NCBI GenBank assembly: GCA_045539315.1
Contig: JAZQFC010000015.1
Span: forward strand, 1 to 64,000
Direction: 5' to 3'
Length of the DNA stretch: 64,000 nucleotides
Source: RUG11462 sp045539315
Lineage (GTDB): Bacteria > Bacillota > Clostridia > Oscillospirales > Acutalibacteraceae
Part shown: one piece after another, positions 7,895-15,579 of the stretch
Numbering within the stretch: the stretch's first letter is position 1
Layout: every line of letters starts with the position of its first letter
Notes under the pieces: generated by a model
The model's database searches: none
What the model was told of the DNA's origin: nothing
Seen by the model: only the letters and a program-made list of their open reading frames with translations
Program-made: the position numbers and the translations under genes

Positions 7895-8607
7895 TAATTA
7901 TTTCCGCCTTTCATTGCATTATAACTAACTTCGGCAGCAGAAATGTTCATAGTACATTTCAACTTCCATATATCAACCTTTTTAATTACGCTATCAAGCA
8001 TATCTAATATGCTTATAATATCTTTAGAAGATTTAGGAACAATAACCTGATGAATAATTTTTCCTGCGGCTAAAGATTTATCAATTAATTCAATTTCATC
8101 TGTCTCGCCGCGCTCCAAAAAGCAAATCGCTTTTAATGGTACAGAACAGTTAACATTATACCCTTCTTTTCCACACCAAGGAGTGCCATACGCTAAAAAT
8201 TCACCATTTACTTCTTTAATAATTGGCTTATCGCCATTTATTATTTGAAGTTTATTTCCAAATAACTTTTCCCAAAGTTTAATATGAGTTGATTTACCGA
8301 CACCGCTTTTTGCAGTAAATGCGTAACCGTTACCATCAACTGATACTACGGCTGCGTGCAAAAGAAAAGCGTTATACTTTGGTAAAACAAGAGCAATGTT
8401 TCTATAAATGCAAACACTCTCTAAATAACCAACATCAAACTTTCTTTGAGCAGTAGCATTTTCAAGTGCAATTTCCTCATCGGTTGCCTCAACAGAAAAA
8501 TCAGCAATTGAACTATCATCAACAATATAATTTTTACAAAGATGTTTTACAAAATCATATTTGTTGTGAATTTCAATAACAAAATCTGCAATTTTAATTT
8601 TAAACAT
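7894..8607 (-). CDS. HPr kinase-like P-loop ATPase
   Basis: A 237-residue protein with the HPrK-type P-loop AKSGVGKST (99-107), preceded by the HAAVV strand (84-88) typical of HPr-kinase homologues. GDKPII and GTPWCGKEGYN follow. The N-terminal DRTGG-like domain of true HPr kinase is absent. Such short homologues occur beside PqqD proteins in peptide clusters, and in some lasso-peptide systems they phosphorylate the precursor. Here it lies 9 bases after a lipoprotein gene and overlaps the PqqD-like gene (stop/start TAATG). A kinase for the exported peptide is plausible but unproven. Confidence 0.75.
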   Translation of the reverse strand: MFKIKIADFVIEIHNKYDFVKHLCKNYIVDDSSIADFSVEATDEEIALENATAQRKFDVGYLESVCIYRNIALVLPKYNAFLLHAAVVSVDGNGYAFTAKSGVGKSTHIKLWEKLFGNKLQIINGDKPIIKEVNGEFLAYGTPWCGKEGYNVNCSVPLKAICFLERGETDEIELIDKSLAAGKIIHQVIVPKSSKDIISILDMLDSVIKKVDIWKLKCTMNISAAEVSYNAMKGGNN

Positions 8608-8616
8608 ATATTAAAA

Positions 8617-8913
8617 TCAACCCCAAGGATCTTCCACGTAAGGATCAGAGCCACCCTTTACTTCATATGTAAATTTAGTTGATTTTTCAGTTTGACCTGC
8701 AACTTTAGTAACAGGGTTACCATTGCTATCAGTTACTGTTTGACCATTAGCATCTGTAACATAAACATAAACAACTTCAGTCTCATCGGTTGGTTTTTCA
8801 GAATAAGTTTCTACAGTTGATGTGTTTTCTTCGTCTTTTTTACATGATGAAAACAAAACACCACATGATAAAACTAAACAAAAAATCAAAGAAATAGAAA
8901 TAAGCCTTTTCAT
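8617..8913 (-). CDS. small secreted lipoprotein, possible cassette cargo
   Basis: A 98-residue protein with a signal peptide ending in the lipobox-like LFSSC at about residues 20-24, then a Lys/Glu/Thr-rich tail. The tail holds the pseudo-repeats TDANGQTVTDSNGNPVTK and ends EDPWG. It has no recognised family. It lies 9 bases upstream of the HPrK-like gene and 22 bases downstream of the dockerin-like gene, so it is very likely co-transcribed. It could be a substrate, a receptor or an immunity-type lipoprotein for the cassette. The sequence does not decide between these. Confidence 0.7.
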   Translation of the reverse strand: MKRLISISLIFCLVLSCGVLFSSCKKDEENTSTVETYSEKPTDETEVVYVYVTDANGQTVTDSNGNPVTKVAGQTEKSTKFTYEVKGGSDPYVEDPWG

Positions 8914-8935
8914 AGTAAAAATCCTTTCAAACTAA

Positions 8936-9232
8936 TTAATATCTTGGAGAATATCTTTCATAAATGCCAGAATTACCTAAACGATTTAAGTCTAAAAAGT
9001 TTACTTCACCATCACCATTATAGTCACAATTTTCAACTTTAAAATTATCTAAACCGTCAGGATTATAACCTGCCAAATATTTTTCAAGCAAATGATAATC
9101 AGCAACTGTAACTTTACCATCACCATTATTATCAAAACTTACAGGTTCAGCAGCAAGAGTTGTAGCAAAAAGTGATGATATAATTACAACAGTTAGAATA
9201 ATTGAAAAAAGGAAAATAAATCTTTTTTTCAT
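8936..9232 (-). CDS. secreted stand-alone dockerin-like (type I) protein
   Basis: A 98-residue protein with a clear signal peptide (MKKR then a long hydrophobic core, cleavage after about TTLAA). Two F-hand calcium-binding repeats follow, NNGDGKVTVADYHLLEKYL and DYNGDGEVNFLDLNRLG, as in type I dockerins. Dockerins normally sit at the end of cellulosomal enzymes, but this protein carries nothing else except a short Tyr/Arg-rich tail. It is the first gene of the minus-strand run that leads into the HPrK-like/PqqD/peptidase/ABC cassette. A GGAGG ribosome site precedes it. Confidence 0.8.
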   Translation of the reverse strand: MKKRFIFLFSIILTVVIISSLFATTLAAEPVSFDNNGDGKVTVADYHLLEKYLAGYNPDGLDNFKVENCDYNGDGEVNFLDLNRLGNSGIYERYSPRY

Positions 9233-9329
9233 TAAACTTCCTCCAAGTCATAATAATATATAATATAATATCATATTTTTGATTTAAATTCAAGTATAAT
9301 TTCAATATAAATTTGTATTATTTACACAA

Positions 9330-9367
9330 ATAAAAAGCAACCAACTAAAAACATTTGGTTGGTTGCT
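9330..9367 (-). terminator. acpP terminator
   Basis: Stem AGCAACCAAC/GTTGGTTGCT with an A/T-rich loop and T-rich tail on the minus strand, 16 bases past the acpP stop. Confidence 0.85.
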
Positions 9368-9382
9368 AAAAAAATGTAATAT

Positions 9383-9610
9383 TTATAATGATTCTTCAAT
9401 ATGTTTTACTACGTCGCCTACAGTTTTGAACTTATCTGCATCATCTTCAGAAAATTCAAGTGAAAACTCATCTTCAAGTGACATAATTAAATCAACATAA
9501 TCAAGGCTGTCAGCATTTAATTCTTCAATAAAATTTGTTTCCATAGTGATTTCAGACTCATCAACATCAAATTGATTAGCCAAAATATTGCTAACTTTTT
9601 CGAATACCAT
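9383..9610 (-). CDS. acpP: acyl carrier protein
   Basis: A 75-residue acidic protein with the phosphopantetheine attachment motif NADSLDYVDL (Ser at about residue 35) and the usual four-helix pattern. It carries growing acyl chains in fatty acid synthesis. The chosen start is ATG at 9610, where GGAGGAAATTTT gives a proper ribosome site; an upstream in-frame ATG at 9655 lacks one. It is monocistronic, with its own promoter and terminator, and lies well away from the FabG-like gene. Confidence 0.93.
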   Translation of the reverse strand: MVFEKVSNILANQFDVDESEITMETNFIEELNADSLDYVDLIMSLEDEFSLEFSEDDADKFKTVGDVVKHIEESL

Positions 9611-9689
9611 AAAATTTCCTCCAAAAATAATTTCATAAATACAGTAGACAAACAAGTAAAAATTTGTTATAGTTATACTGTACTAAACA

Positions 9690-9718
9690 ATAATATGAGA
9701 ATTTTTTCAATTTGTCAA
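9690..9718 (-). promoter_or_regulatory. acpP sigma-A promoter
   Basis: The minus strand reads TTGACA (9718-9713), a 17-base spacer and TATTAT (9695-9690). The -35 box is perfect. Confidence 0.85.
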
Positions 9719-9763
9719 TATTTTTTTGAAAAAAATTTTAATTTTTATTAAAGGAATGTTATA

Positions 9764-10261
9764 ATGAACACTATTTTATGTGGGTTTATGGGTTGCGGAA
9801 AATCTACAATTGGTAAGCATTTAGCACAAAAATACAACTCAAAATTCATTGATTTGGACGATTATATTGTTGAAAAACAAAATATGAGTATAAGTGATAT
9901 TTTCAAGGAATTCGGCGAAGCAAAATTCAGAGAAATTGAAACTCAAGCCATTACAGAAATAAGTGAATTTGATAATTATATAGTAGCGCTTGGCGGTGGC
10001 GCTATTTTAAACCCTTTAAATGCTGAAATTCTAAAAAAATCAGGCAAGATTTTCTTTCTTAATATATCTGCTGAAGAAGTGTATAAAAGGCTTAAAGACG
10101 ATACTTCAAGACCACTTTTACAAACAGATGATAAATTAGGTGCAATTAATGATTTACTTCAAAAAAGAATGCCTTTATATATAAACGCGGCAGACTATAT
10201 AATTGATGTTGACGATAAAAAAATCGAAGAAATTTCAGATGAAATTAAAAATTTAATGTAA
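9764..10261 (+). CDS. aroK: shikimate kinase
   Basis: A 165-residue kinase that phosphorylates shikimate at the 3-hydroxyl in chorismate synthesis. It has Walker A GFMGCGKST (7-15), DLDDYI with the Mg/shikimate-binding Asp pair near 31-33, KFREIE with the substrate Arg, GGGA at about residues 76-79, and the LID arginine in DDTSRPLL. Its length is normal for a monofunctional enzyme. Nearby genes belong to other pathways, so it is not in an aro cluster here. An AAAGGA site precedes the ATG. Confidence 0.93.
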   Translation: MNTILCGFMGCGKSTIGKHLAQKYNSKFIDLDDYIVEKQNMSISDIFKEFGEAKFREIETQAITEISEFDNYIVALGGGAILNPLNAEILKKSGKIFFLNISAEEVYKRLKDDTSRPLLQTDDKLGAINDLLQKRMPLYINAADYIIDVDDKKIEEISDEIKNLM

Positions 10262-10277
10262 ATTTTCAATTTTTTAA

Positions 10278-10306
10278 TTTACATCTTGAGAATTTTGTGT
10301 TATAAT
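10278..10306 (+). promoter_or_regulatory. ireB promoter
   Basis: TTTACA (10278-10283), 17-base spacer, TATAAT (10301-10306), ending about 30 bases before the ireB start. Confidence 0.8.
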
Positions 10307-10337
10307 GAACTAAATTGTTACAGAAGGAGAGATATTT

Positions 10338-10583
10338 ATGACTGACAAGACAATACCTTTTTCATTAGGAAGTGAAAAAGATATGCAAATTAGACTTGTT
10401 TTAAATCAAGTTTATGAAGCATTAAAAGAAAAAGGATATAATCCAATAAATCAACTTGTTGGCTATATTCTTTCTGAAGACCCTACTTATATTACTACTC
10501 ACAAAGGCGCAAGAAGTCAGATATGTAAACTTGACAGAGATGAACTTTTGCAGTCTTTACTAAAATATTATTTAACAGACTAA
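10338..10583 (+). CDS. ireB: IreB family regulatory phosphoprotein
   Basis: An 81-residue protein matching the IreB/UPF0297 family closely, with LGSEKDMQIRLVLNQVYEALKEKGYNP, QLVGYILSEDPTYI and HKGARS. In Enterococcus, IreB is a substrate of the Ser/Thr kinase IreK and modulates cephalosporin resistance. In most Firmicutes it lies between alaS and ruvX, but here neither neighbour is present. An AGGAGAG ribosome site and its own promoter precede it, and a shared terminator separates it from groEL. Confidence 0.92.
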   Translation: MTDKTIPFSLGSEKDMQIRLVLNQVYEALKEKGYNPINQLVGYILSEDPTYITTHKGARSQICKLDRDELLQSLLKYYLTD

Positions 10584-10596
10584 TTTTTAGAATTAA

Positions 10597-10624
10597 AAAA
10601 GACCGACTTTTCAGTCGGTCTTTT
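10597..10624. terminator. bidirectional terminator between ireB and groEL
   Basis: Perfect stem AAAAGACCGAC/GTCGGTCTTTT with loop TTTTCA and A/T runs on both sides. It serves the convergent genes ireB (+) and groEL (-). Confidence 0.9.
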
Positions 10625-10636
10625 ATTTTTACGATA

Positions 10637-12277
10637 TTAATACATACCGCCCATGCCACCTGCCATACTTGCAGCGGCTGCTGCTTCTTTAGCGGCATCT
10701 TCTTTATTATCAGAAACTAAACTTTCAGTTGTAAGCACCATAGCAGCAACAGAAGCGGCATTTTGAAGTGCAGAACGAGTAACTTTTGTTGGGTCAACAA
10801 TACCCTCTTCTATCATATCGCCGTAAGTTTCTTTATAAGCATCAAAACCATAATTTACTTTGCCTGACTCAAAGATTTTAGCAATGATAACGCTACCGTC
10901 AAGACCTGCGTTTGCAGCGATTTGTCTTACAGGCTCTTCTAATGCTTTGAGAACAATTTGAGCGCCTGTTTTTTCATCGCCATCTGCAGAATCAACAACT
11001 TCTTTAACTGAAGGGATAGCATTAAGAAGCGCAGTACCACCACCTGCTACAATACCTTCTTCAACAGCGGCTTTTGTAGCAGAAAGAGCATCTTCAATGC
11101 GAAGTTTTTTCTCTTTCATTTCTATTTCAGTAGCGGCGCCAACTTTAATAACTGCAACACCACCTGAAAGTTTTGCAAGACGTTCTTGAAGTTTCTCTCT
11201 ATCAAAATCAGAAGTTGTTTTTTCAATTTGCATTTTGATTTGTTCACAACGCGCTTTAATATCTGCTTGATTGCCTATACCATCAACAATAGTTGTGTTT
11301 TCTTTAGTGATTTTAACAGTTTTAGCGCTACCACACATATCTAAAGTAGCATCTTTTAAGTCCATACCGAGTTCATCAGAAATAACAGTACCACCTGTTA
11401 AAATTGCGATGTCTTGAAGCATTTCTTTTCTTCTATCGCCAAAACCTGGTGCTTTAACAGCGGCGCAAGTAAATGTACCACGAAGTTTGTTCAAAACAAT
11501 TGTAGAAATAGCATCGTTTTCAACATCTTCTGCAATAATCAAAAACTTTCTGCCTGCTTGAACGATTTGTTCTAAAAGTGGCAAAATTTCTTGAATATTA
11601 GAAATCTTTTTATCAGTGATAATAATTGCAGGGTTATCCAATTCGCATTCCATTTTATCAGTATCAGTAACCATATAAGGTGATAAATAACCTCTGTCAA
11701 ACATCATACCTTCAACAACTTCACAAGTTGTATCAGCAGTTTTTGACTCTTCAATTGTGATAACGCCTTCTTTTGTTACCTTTTCCATTGCGTCTGCAAT
11801 AAGTTCGCCAACATAATCATCTGCAGATGAAACAGCGGCAACTCTTTTAATATCCTCTGTGCCATCAATTGCTTTAGAATTATTAATAATAGCGCTAACT
11901 GCGACATCAACTGCTTTTTGCATACCTTTTCTAATAACCATTGGGTTTGCACCTGCAGTAACATTTTTCATACCTTCACGAACTAATGCTTGTGCTAAAA
12001 GAGTTGCAGTTGTAGTACCATCACCGGCAACATCATTTGTTTTTGTTGCAACTTCTTTTACAAGTTGAGCGCCCATATTTTCAAAATTATCTGTAAGTTC
12101 AATTTCTTTTGCAATTGTAACACCATCATTTGTGATAAGTGGTGCGCCGTATTTTTTATCTAAAACTACATTTCTACCCTTTGGGCCAAGTGTAACTTTA
12201 ACAGTATTCGCTAACTTGTCAACACCTGCTTGTAATTTTTTACGAGCAGCCTCGCCATAAATTAAATCTTTTGCCAT
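10637..12277 (-). CDS. groEL: chaperonin GroEL (60 kDa)
   Basis: A 546-residue protein that forms the double-ring folding chamber. The N-terminus MAKDLIYGEAARKKLQ, the ATP-binding GDGTTTAT motif (about residues 86-93) and the C-terminal GGMGGMY tail are all diagnostic. It is full length and ordinary. It lies 16 bases after groES in the usual groES-groEL order, with the terminator at 10597-10624 downstream. Confidence 0.98.
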   Translation of the reverse strand: MAKDLIYGEAARKKLQAGVDKLANTVKVTLGPKGRNVVLDKKYGAPLITNDGVTIAKEIELTDNFENMGAQLVKEVATKTNDVAGDGTTTATLLAQALVREGMKNVTAGANPMVIRKGMQKAVDVAVSAIINNSKAIDGTEDIKRVAAVSSADDYVGELIADAMEKVTKEGVITIEESKTADTTCEVVEGMMFDRGYLSPYMVTDTDKMECELDNPAIIITDKKISNIQEILPLLEQIVQAGRKFLIIAEDVENDAISTIVLNKLRGTFTCAAVKAPGFGDRRKEMLQDIAILTGGTVISDELGMDLKDATLDMCGSAKTVKITKENTTIVDGIGNQADIKARCEQIKMQIEKTTSDFDREKLQERLAKLSGGVAVIKVGAATEIEMKEKKLRIEDALSATKAAVEEGIVAGGGTALLNAIPSVKEVVDSADGDEKTGAQIVLKALEEPVRQIAANAGLDGSVIIAKIFESGKVNYGFDAYKETYGDMIEEGIVDPTKVTRSALQNAASVAAMVLTTESLVSDNKEDAAKEAAAAASMAGGMGGMY

Positions 12278-12293
12278 TTGTATCTACCTCCAA

Positions 12294-12578
12294 TTATTCT
12301 ACAATAGCCAAAATATCAGACTGACGAACGATAATATAATCAGTATCGTCAACTTTTACTTCTGTGCCTGCATATTTATTTAAAAGCACTCTGTCGCCTA
12401 CTTCAACAAGCATATCAACTTCCATACCATCAACAACACCGCCAGGGCCTACTGCCACTACAACAGCGATTTGTGGTTTCTCTTTTGCAGAGTTTGTTAA
12501 AATAATACCTGCTTTTGTTGTTTCTTCTGCTTCTTCCATTTTAACAACAACTCTATCTGTTAAAGGTTTGATTGTCAT
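12294..12578 (-). CDS. groES: co-chaperonin GroES (10 kDa)
   Basis: A 94-residue lid of the GroEL chamber. It starts TIKPLTDRVVVKMEEAEETTKAGIIL in pieces typical of GroES and ends DILAIVE. The ATG at 12578 is preferred over an upstream in-frame ATG at 12608 because GGAG lies at the right distance and the family start matches. No CIRCE element was found upstream, so HrcA control is not supported by sequence. Confidence 0.96.
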   Translation of the reverse strand: MTIKPLTDRVVVKMEEAEETTKAGIILTNSAKEKPQIAVVVAVGPGGVVDGMEVDMLVEVGDRVLLNKYAGTEVKVDDTDYIIVRQSDILAIVE

Positions 12579-12621
12579 AATATATTCTCCTTTAAAATAA
12601 TTTTTCATTAAGACATAACTT

Positions 12622-12649
12622 ATTTTAATACATTTTTTTAAAAAATCAA
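12622..12649 (-). promoter_or_regulatory. groESL promoter
   Basis: The minus strand reads TTGATT (12649-12644), a 16-base spacer and TAAAAT (12627-12622), about 44 bases before the groES start. Upstream, between it and the lipid kinase stop, is a nested inverted repeat (12678-12709). Confidence 0.65.
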
Positions 12650-12677
12650 GTGTTTTTTATAAAAAAGTCAGAAAAGG

Positions 12678-12709
12678 TCAAATTATTATCAATTTGTTCA
12701 CAAATTTGA
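12678..12709 (-). promoter_or_regulatory. nested inverted repeat upstream of groESL
   Basis: Outer arms TCAAATT (12678-12684) and AATTTGA (12703-12709) enclose an inner palindrome AATTTGT-TC-ACAAATT (12691-12706). It lies between the lipid kinase stop and the groES promoter. It could be a weak terminator or an operator. It is not CIRCE. Confidence 0.4.
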
Positions 12710-12714
12710 CATTT

Positions 12715-13641
12715 TTATGCCTTTAATGCAACTTCTTTTTTTGTATGTTCTTTAACTAATTTTGACGGGATAACAAATTTAACTGCACTTTCAACCATTT
12801 CAAAAACAGCAGTATTTGAATCAAACAACTCACCATCCAGATTAACAGGGATAGTTTTTTCACTAATAACTTCTACTCTTTTAGCGCGTTTTATAGTACA
12901 CAAATCTTCTAAAGTGATATGTTTACCTTTTTGATATTTTCCAATAAGACTTAAAACGTCAAGTCGGCTAACTTTATTAATCGTCATTGCATCTATAAAG
13001 CCATCATTAACAATAGCATTTGGGGTTGGGTTAAATGAACCACCATAATATCTGCCATTAGCGGCTACAATAAACATTAACTCTCTTTCAAAAAAGTCTT
13101 CATCATCAATTTTAACTTTGAATTTTGCGCTCATATGAAAAAGAAAAGTAATTAGAAGCGCTACTATGTATGCCAACTTGCCACTGATTTTAGATAAAAA
13201 TTTTAATCTTTCTTTTTGTTGACAAACATAAGCATCCATACCAATAGAAGCGATGTTTACACAGTATTTATCTTGAAATCTAATTAAATCTATATCAATT
13301 GCTTCGCCATTAAAAAGATAATCATTAGTTAAAAAATCTTTTTTATTTCCATAGTATTTGATATAGTCATTTCCTGTGCCACAAGGGATAATACCTACTT
13401 CAACATTATCATATCCTACAGCACCATTAACAACATCAAAAAGCGAGCCATCGCCACCACAAGCAAAAACTCTACACTCTTCACCTTTTTGAGCGATATT
13501 TTTAACAATATTAATTGCGTGGTGCTGATATTCGGTTTCAATGATTTCATAATCAAAATCATTATCTCCAATTAAATTTTTTATTGTTTTCAACGCGGTT
13601 TTATTGCCCGAGGTAGGATTAACGATAAAATAATTTTTCAT
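12715..13641 (-). CDS. diacylglycerol/lipid kinase family protein (YegS/DgkB-like)
   Basis: A 308-residue DAGK-fold kinase opening YFIVNPTSGNK. It carries the nucleotide-binding GGDGSLFDVVNG motif, then CGTGNDYIKYYG and the C-terminal YVNLDGE-type strand (here IPVNLDGELF). Homologues phosphorylate diacylglycerol so that it re-enters phospholipid synthesis. The start chosen is ATG 13641. An in-frame upstream extension would run into the methyltransferase gene and does not match the family. It lies 13 bases after that gene and is probably co-transcribed with it. Confidence 0.88.
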   Translation of the reverse strand: MKNYFIVNPTSGNKTALKTIKNLIGDNDFDYEIIETEYQHHAINIVKNIAQKGEECRVFACGGDGSLFDVVNGAVGYDNVEVGIIPCGTGNDYIKYYGNKKDFLTNDYLFNGEAIDIDLIRFQDKYCVNIASIGMDAYVCQQKERLKFLSKISGKLAYIVALLITFLFHMSAKFKVKIDDEDFFERELMFIVAANGRYYGGSFNPTPNAIVNDGFIDAMTINKVSRLDVLSLIGKYQKGKHITLEDLCTIKRAKRVEVISEKTIPVNLDGELFDSNTAVFEMVESAVKFVIPSKLVKEHTKKEVALKA

Positions 13642-13654
13642 AAATTCCACTTCC

Positions 13655-14767
13655 CTATGCTTTAAAATACATATACAATTGACATTTAATATTACCATTA
13701 TACAGTTTTCTGCGTTTGTCAGCCTCTCTACCGAAAACCTTTTCAAACTGTTCATCTGGAGTAATAATATAATATTTTTTACCTTTTTGTTTTATGAATT
13801 TTTCGCCCATAATTTTATAAAGTTTTTCTGCTTCTTTGATGTCGAGCAAACGCTCGCCATAAGGCGGATTCGTAATAATTAGCGCTCTATCTTGATTCAA
13901 CTCAAAGTCTTTAATATCCGCTTTATTAAACTCTATACAGTCAGAAACACCTGCTTTTTTAGCATTTTCTTTTGCAATTACCAAAGCAGACATATCAATA
14001 TCAGAACCATACGCTTTAAAATCTTTTGTTCTTGAAATTTTTTCAATTGCTTTTTCTCGCTCAACTCTAAAAGCATCAGGTTTTATAAAATCAAAACCTT
14101 CTGAAATAAAGCCACGCTTAAGACCAGGAGCAATATTATTAGCAAGCATTGCCGCTTCAATTAAAATTGTTCCGGAGCCGCAAAATGGGTCGTAAATTTT
14201 TGTATCAGGGAAAATTCTAGCAAGCAAGCAAAAAGCCGCTGCCAAAGTTTCTTTAATTGGCGCTTCATTTGCATTTGCTCGATATCCCCTTTTATGAAGA
14301 CCTTCGCCAGAAGTATCTATCATAATCGAAACTTCATCTTTAAGGCAAGAAAACTGAATTTGATACTTTTTACCTGTTTCATTAAACCAGTCAGTTTTAT
14401 ATTTTGACTTTAATCTTTCAACAATTGCTTTTTTAATAATCTTCTGACAGTCTGGAATTGAATGTAATTTAGACTGCAAAGACCAACCTTTTACAGGGAA
14501 AGCGTCATTCTCGCCTATAAAATTTTCAAATGGTAAATTCTTTACATTTTCAAAAAGTTCGGTAAAATTAGTTGCTTTAAATCTGCCAACTAAAATCAAA
14601 ACTCTTTCCGCAGTTCTTAAATTAATATTAGCACGAGCAAGAGTATAACTATCGCCTGAAAATAACACTCTTCCGTTTTCTGCTTTAACATCTTTAATAT
14701 CAAGCCTTTTTAACTCATCTGCTAAAATTCCTTCAAGTCCAAAAAGACAAGGTGCTACAAAATTCAA
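13655..14767 (-). CDS. THUMP-domain class I SAM-dependent rRNA methyltransferase (RlmL/YpsC-like)
   Basis: A 370-residue protein. An N-terminal THUMP/ferredoxin-like RNA-binding half covers about 1-160. A Rossmann methyltransferase follows, with DPFCGSGTILIEAA (about 191), GSDID and the amino-methyltransferase motif NPPYGERL (about 300). The N-terminal half of E. coli RlmL methylates G2445 of 23S rRNA, and stand-alone homologues like B. subtilis YpsC are this length. It is followed closely by the lipid kinase gene. Confidence 0.88.
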   Translation of the reverse strand: MNFVAPCLFGLEGILADELKRLDIKDVKAENGRVLFSGDSYTLARANINLRTAERVLILVGRFKATNFTELFENVKNLPFENFIGENDAFPVKGWSLQSKLHSIPDCQKIIKKAIVERLKSKYKTDWFNETGKKYQIQFSCLKDEVSIMIDTSGEGLHKRGYRANANEAPIKETLAAAFCLLARIFPDTKIYDPFCGSGTILIEAAMLANNIAPGLKRGFISEGFDFIKPDAFRVEREKAIEKISRTKDFKAYGSDIDMSALVIAKENAKKAGVSDCIEFNKADIKDFELNQDRALIITNPPYGERLLDIKEAEKLYKIMGEKFIKQKGKKYYIITPDEQFEKVFGREADKRRKLYNGNIKCQLYMYFKA

Positions 14768-14852
14768 TTTAATCTTCCTTTATAAATTATACTTATATAT
14801 AATGATACATTAAAATAGCAAAAAAATCAACAAAATAATTTAACAAAAAATA

Positions 14853-14881
14853 TTGACTAAAAGTAATATTCATAGTAAAAT
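14853..14881 (+). promoter_or_regulatory. promoter of the DUF1292 gene
   Basis: TTGACT (14853-14858), 17-base spacer, TAAAAT (14876-14881), about 33 bases before the start codon. Confidence 0.85.
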
Positions 14882-14914
14882 GTGTGTAGAATAAACTTTA
14901 AGGAGATTAGTATT

Positions 14915-15214
14915 ATGAACGAAGAATACACACCTGATTTAGTTGAACTTACTGATGAAGAAGGTAATACTTATAATTTTGAAGTGCTTGACGCTTATGA
15001 AGACGGCGATGACAGATATGTTGCTCTCACACCTTGCAATGAAGATGGCTCACCGCTTGAAGATGATGACGGAACTCTTGTTATTATGAAATCTATTGAA
15101 GAAGAAAGCGGCGACACATATTTTGAAGAAATTGAAGATGATGATGAATATGAAACTGTTGCAGATAATTTTATCAATAGATTAGAAGATTATTACGAAA
15201 TTGACGAAAAATAA
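14915..15214 (+). CDS. DUF1292 family protein
   Basis: A 99-residue, extremely acidic protein with the DUF1292 pattern LVELTDEEGNTYNFEVLDAY, then YVALTPCNEDG and EEESGDTYFEEIEDD. The family is widespread in Firmicutes, often near yrrK/ireB-type genes, and has no established biochemical role. The ATG at 14915 follows AAGGAGATT, whereas an earlier in-frame ATG at 14882 overlaps the -10 box and is rejected. Confidence 0.88.
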   Translation: MNEEYTPDLVELTDEEGNTYNFEVLDAYEDGDDRYVALTPCNEDGSPLEDDDGTLVIMKSIEEESGDTYFEEIEDDDEYETVADNFINRLEDYYEIDEK

Positions 15215-15235
15215 TTTAATATTTACCTGCCCTGT

Positions 15236-15415
15236 TCGCTTACAGTTAGGCTACTATAACCCTACACTTAATTTTAGGGAGTTTTGACTCGGATGGCCGG
15301 ACCTGCAGGCCTCCCCGTTTTTGCGGGACGTTGGAAGCGCATAAACCATTCGGCGAACACCCACCTGACTATTGCTCAGGTTATATCTAATGCTTGACTC
15401 TTACGGCAGGGCGGG
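15236..15415 (+). ncRNA. ssrS: probable 6S RNA
   Basis: A 180-base structured RNA. The ends pair as CCTGCCCTG (15236-15244) with CAGGGCGGG (15407-15415). An inner GTTCGC/GGCGAAC pairing, a large internal region and a small hairpin on the 3' strand (ACCTG..CAGGT, about 15363-15382) follow. This layout of closing stem, central bubble with a 3'-side hairpin, and terminal arm is that of 6S RNA, which binds sigma-A RNA polymerase. An intrinsic terminator follows 20 bases later. The assignment rests on architecture and length, not on an alignment. Confidence 0.62.
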
Positions 15416-15434
15416 ATTAAAAATACTACTCTTT

Positions 15435-15463
15435 ACGGCTAAACTTTGTTTAGCCGTTTTTAT
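15435..15463 (+). terminator. terminator of the probable 6S RNA
   Basis: Stem ACGGCTAAAC/TTTAGCCGT with a TTTG loop, followed by TTTTTATTTT on the plus strand. Confidence 0.85.
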
Positions 15464-15579
15464 TTTACAAATTACTTGTTTATTTTACTAATAACTTCAA
15501 AAAGCATCAATTCTTTCACAAAACTTTAATATAAGTTTAAAAGCGTGTTAAAGATTTATTAAAATTTGTTTGTTATTAT

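Noticed and set aside
12579..12714. CIRCE heat-shock operator upstream of groES
   Set aside because: Searched for by eye and not found; only a different palindrome is present.
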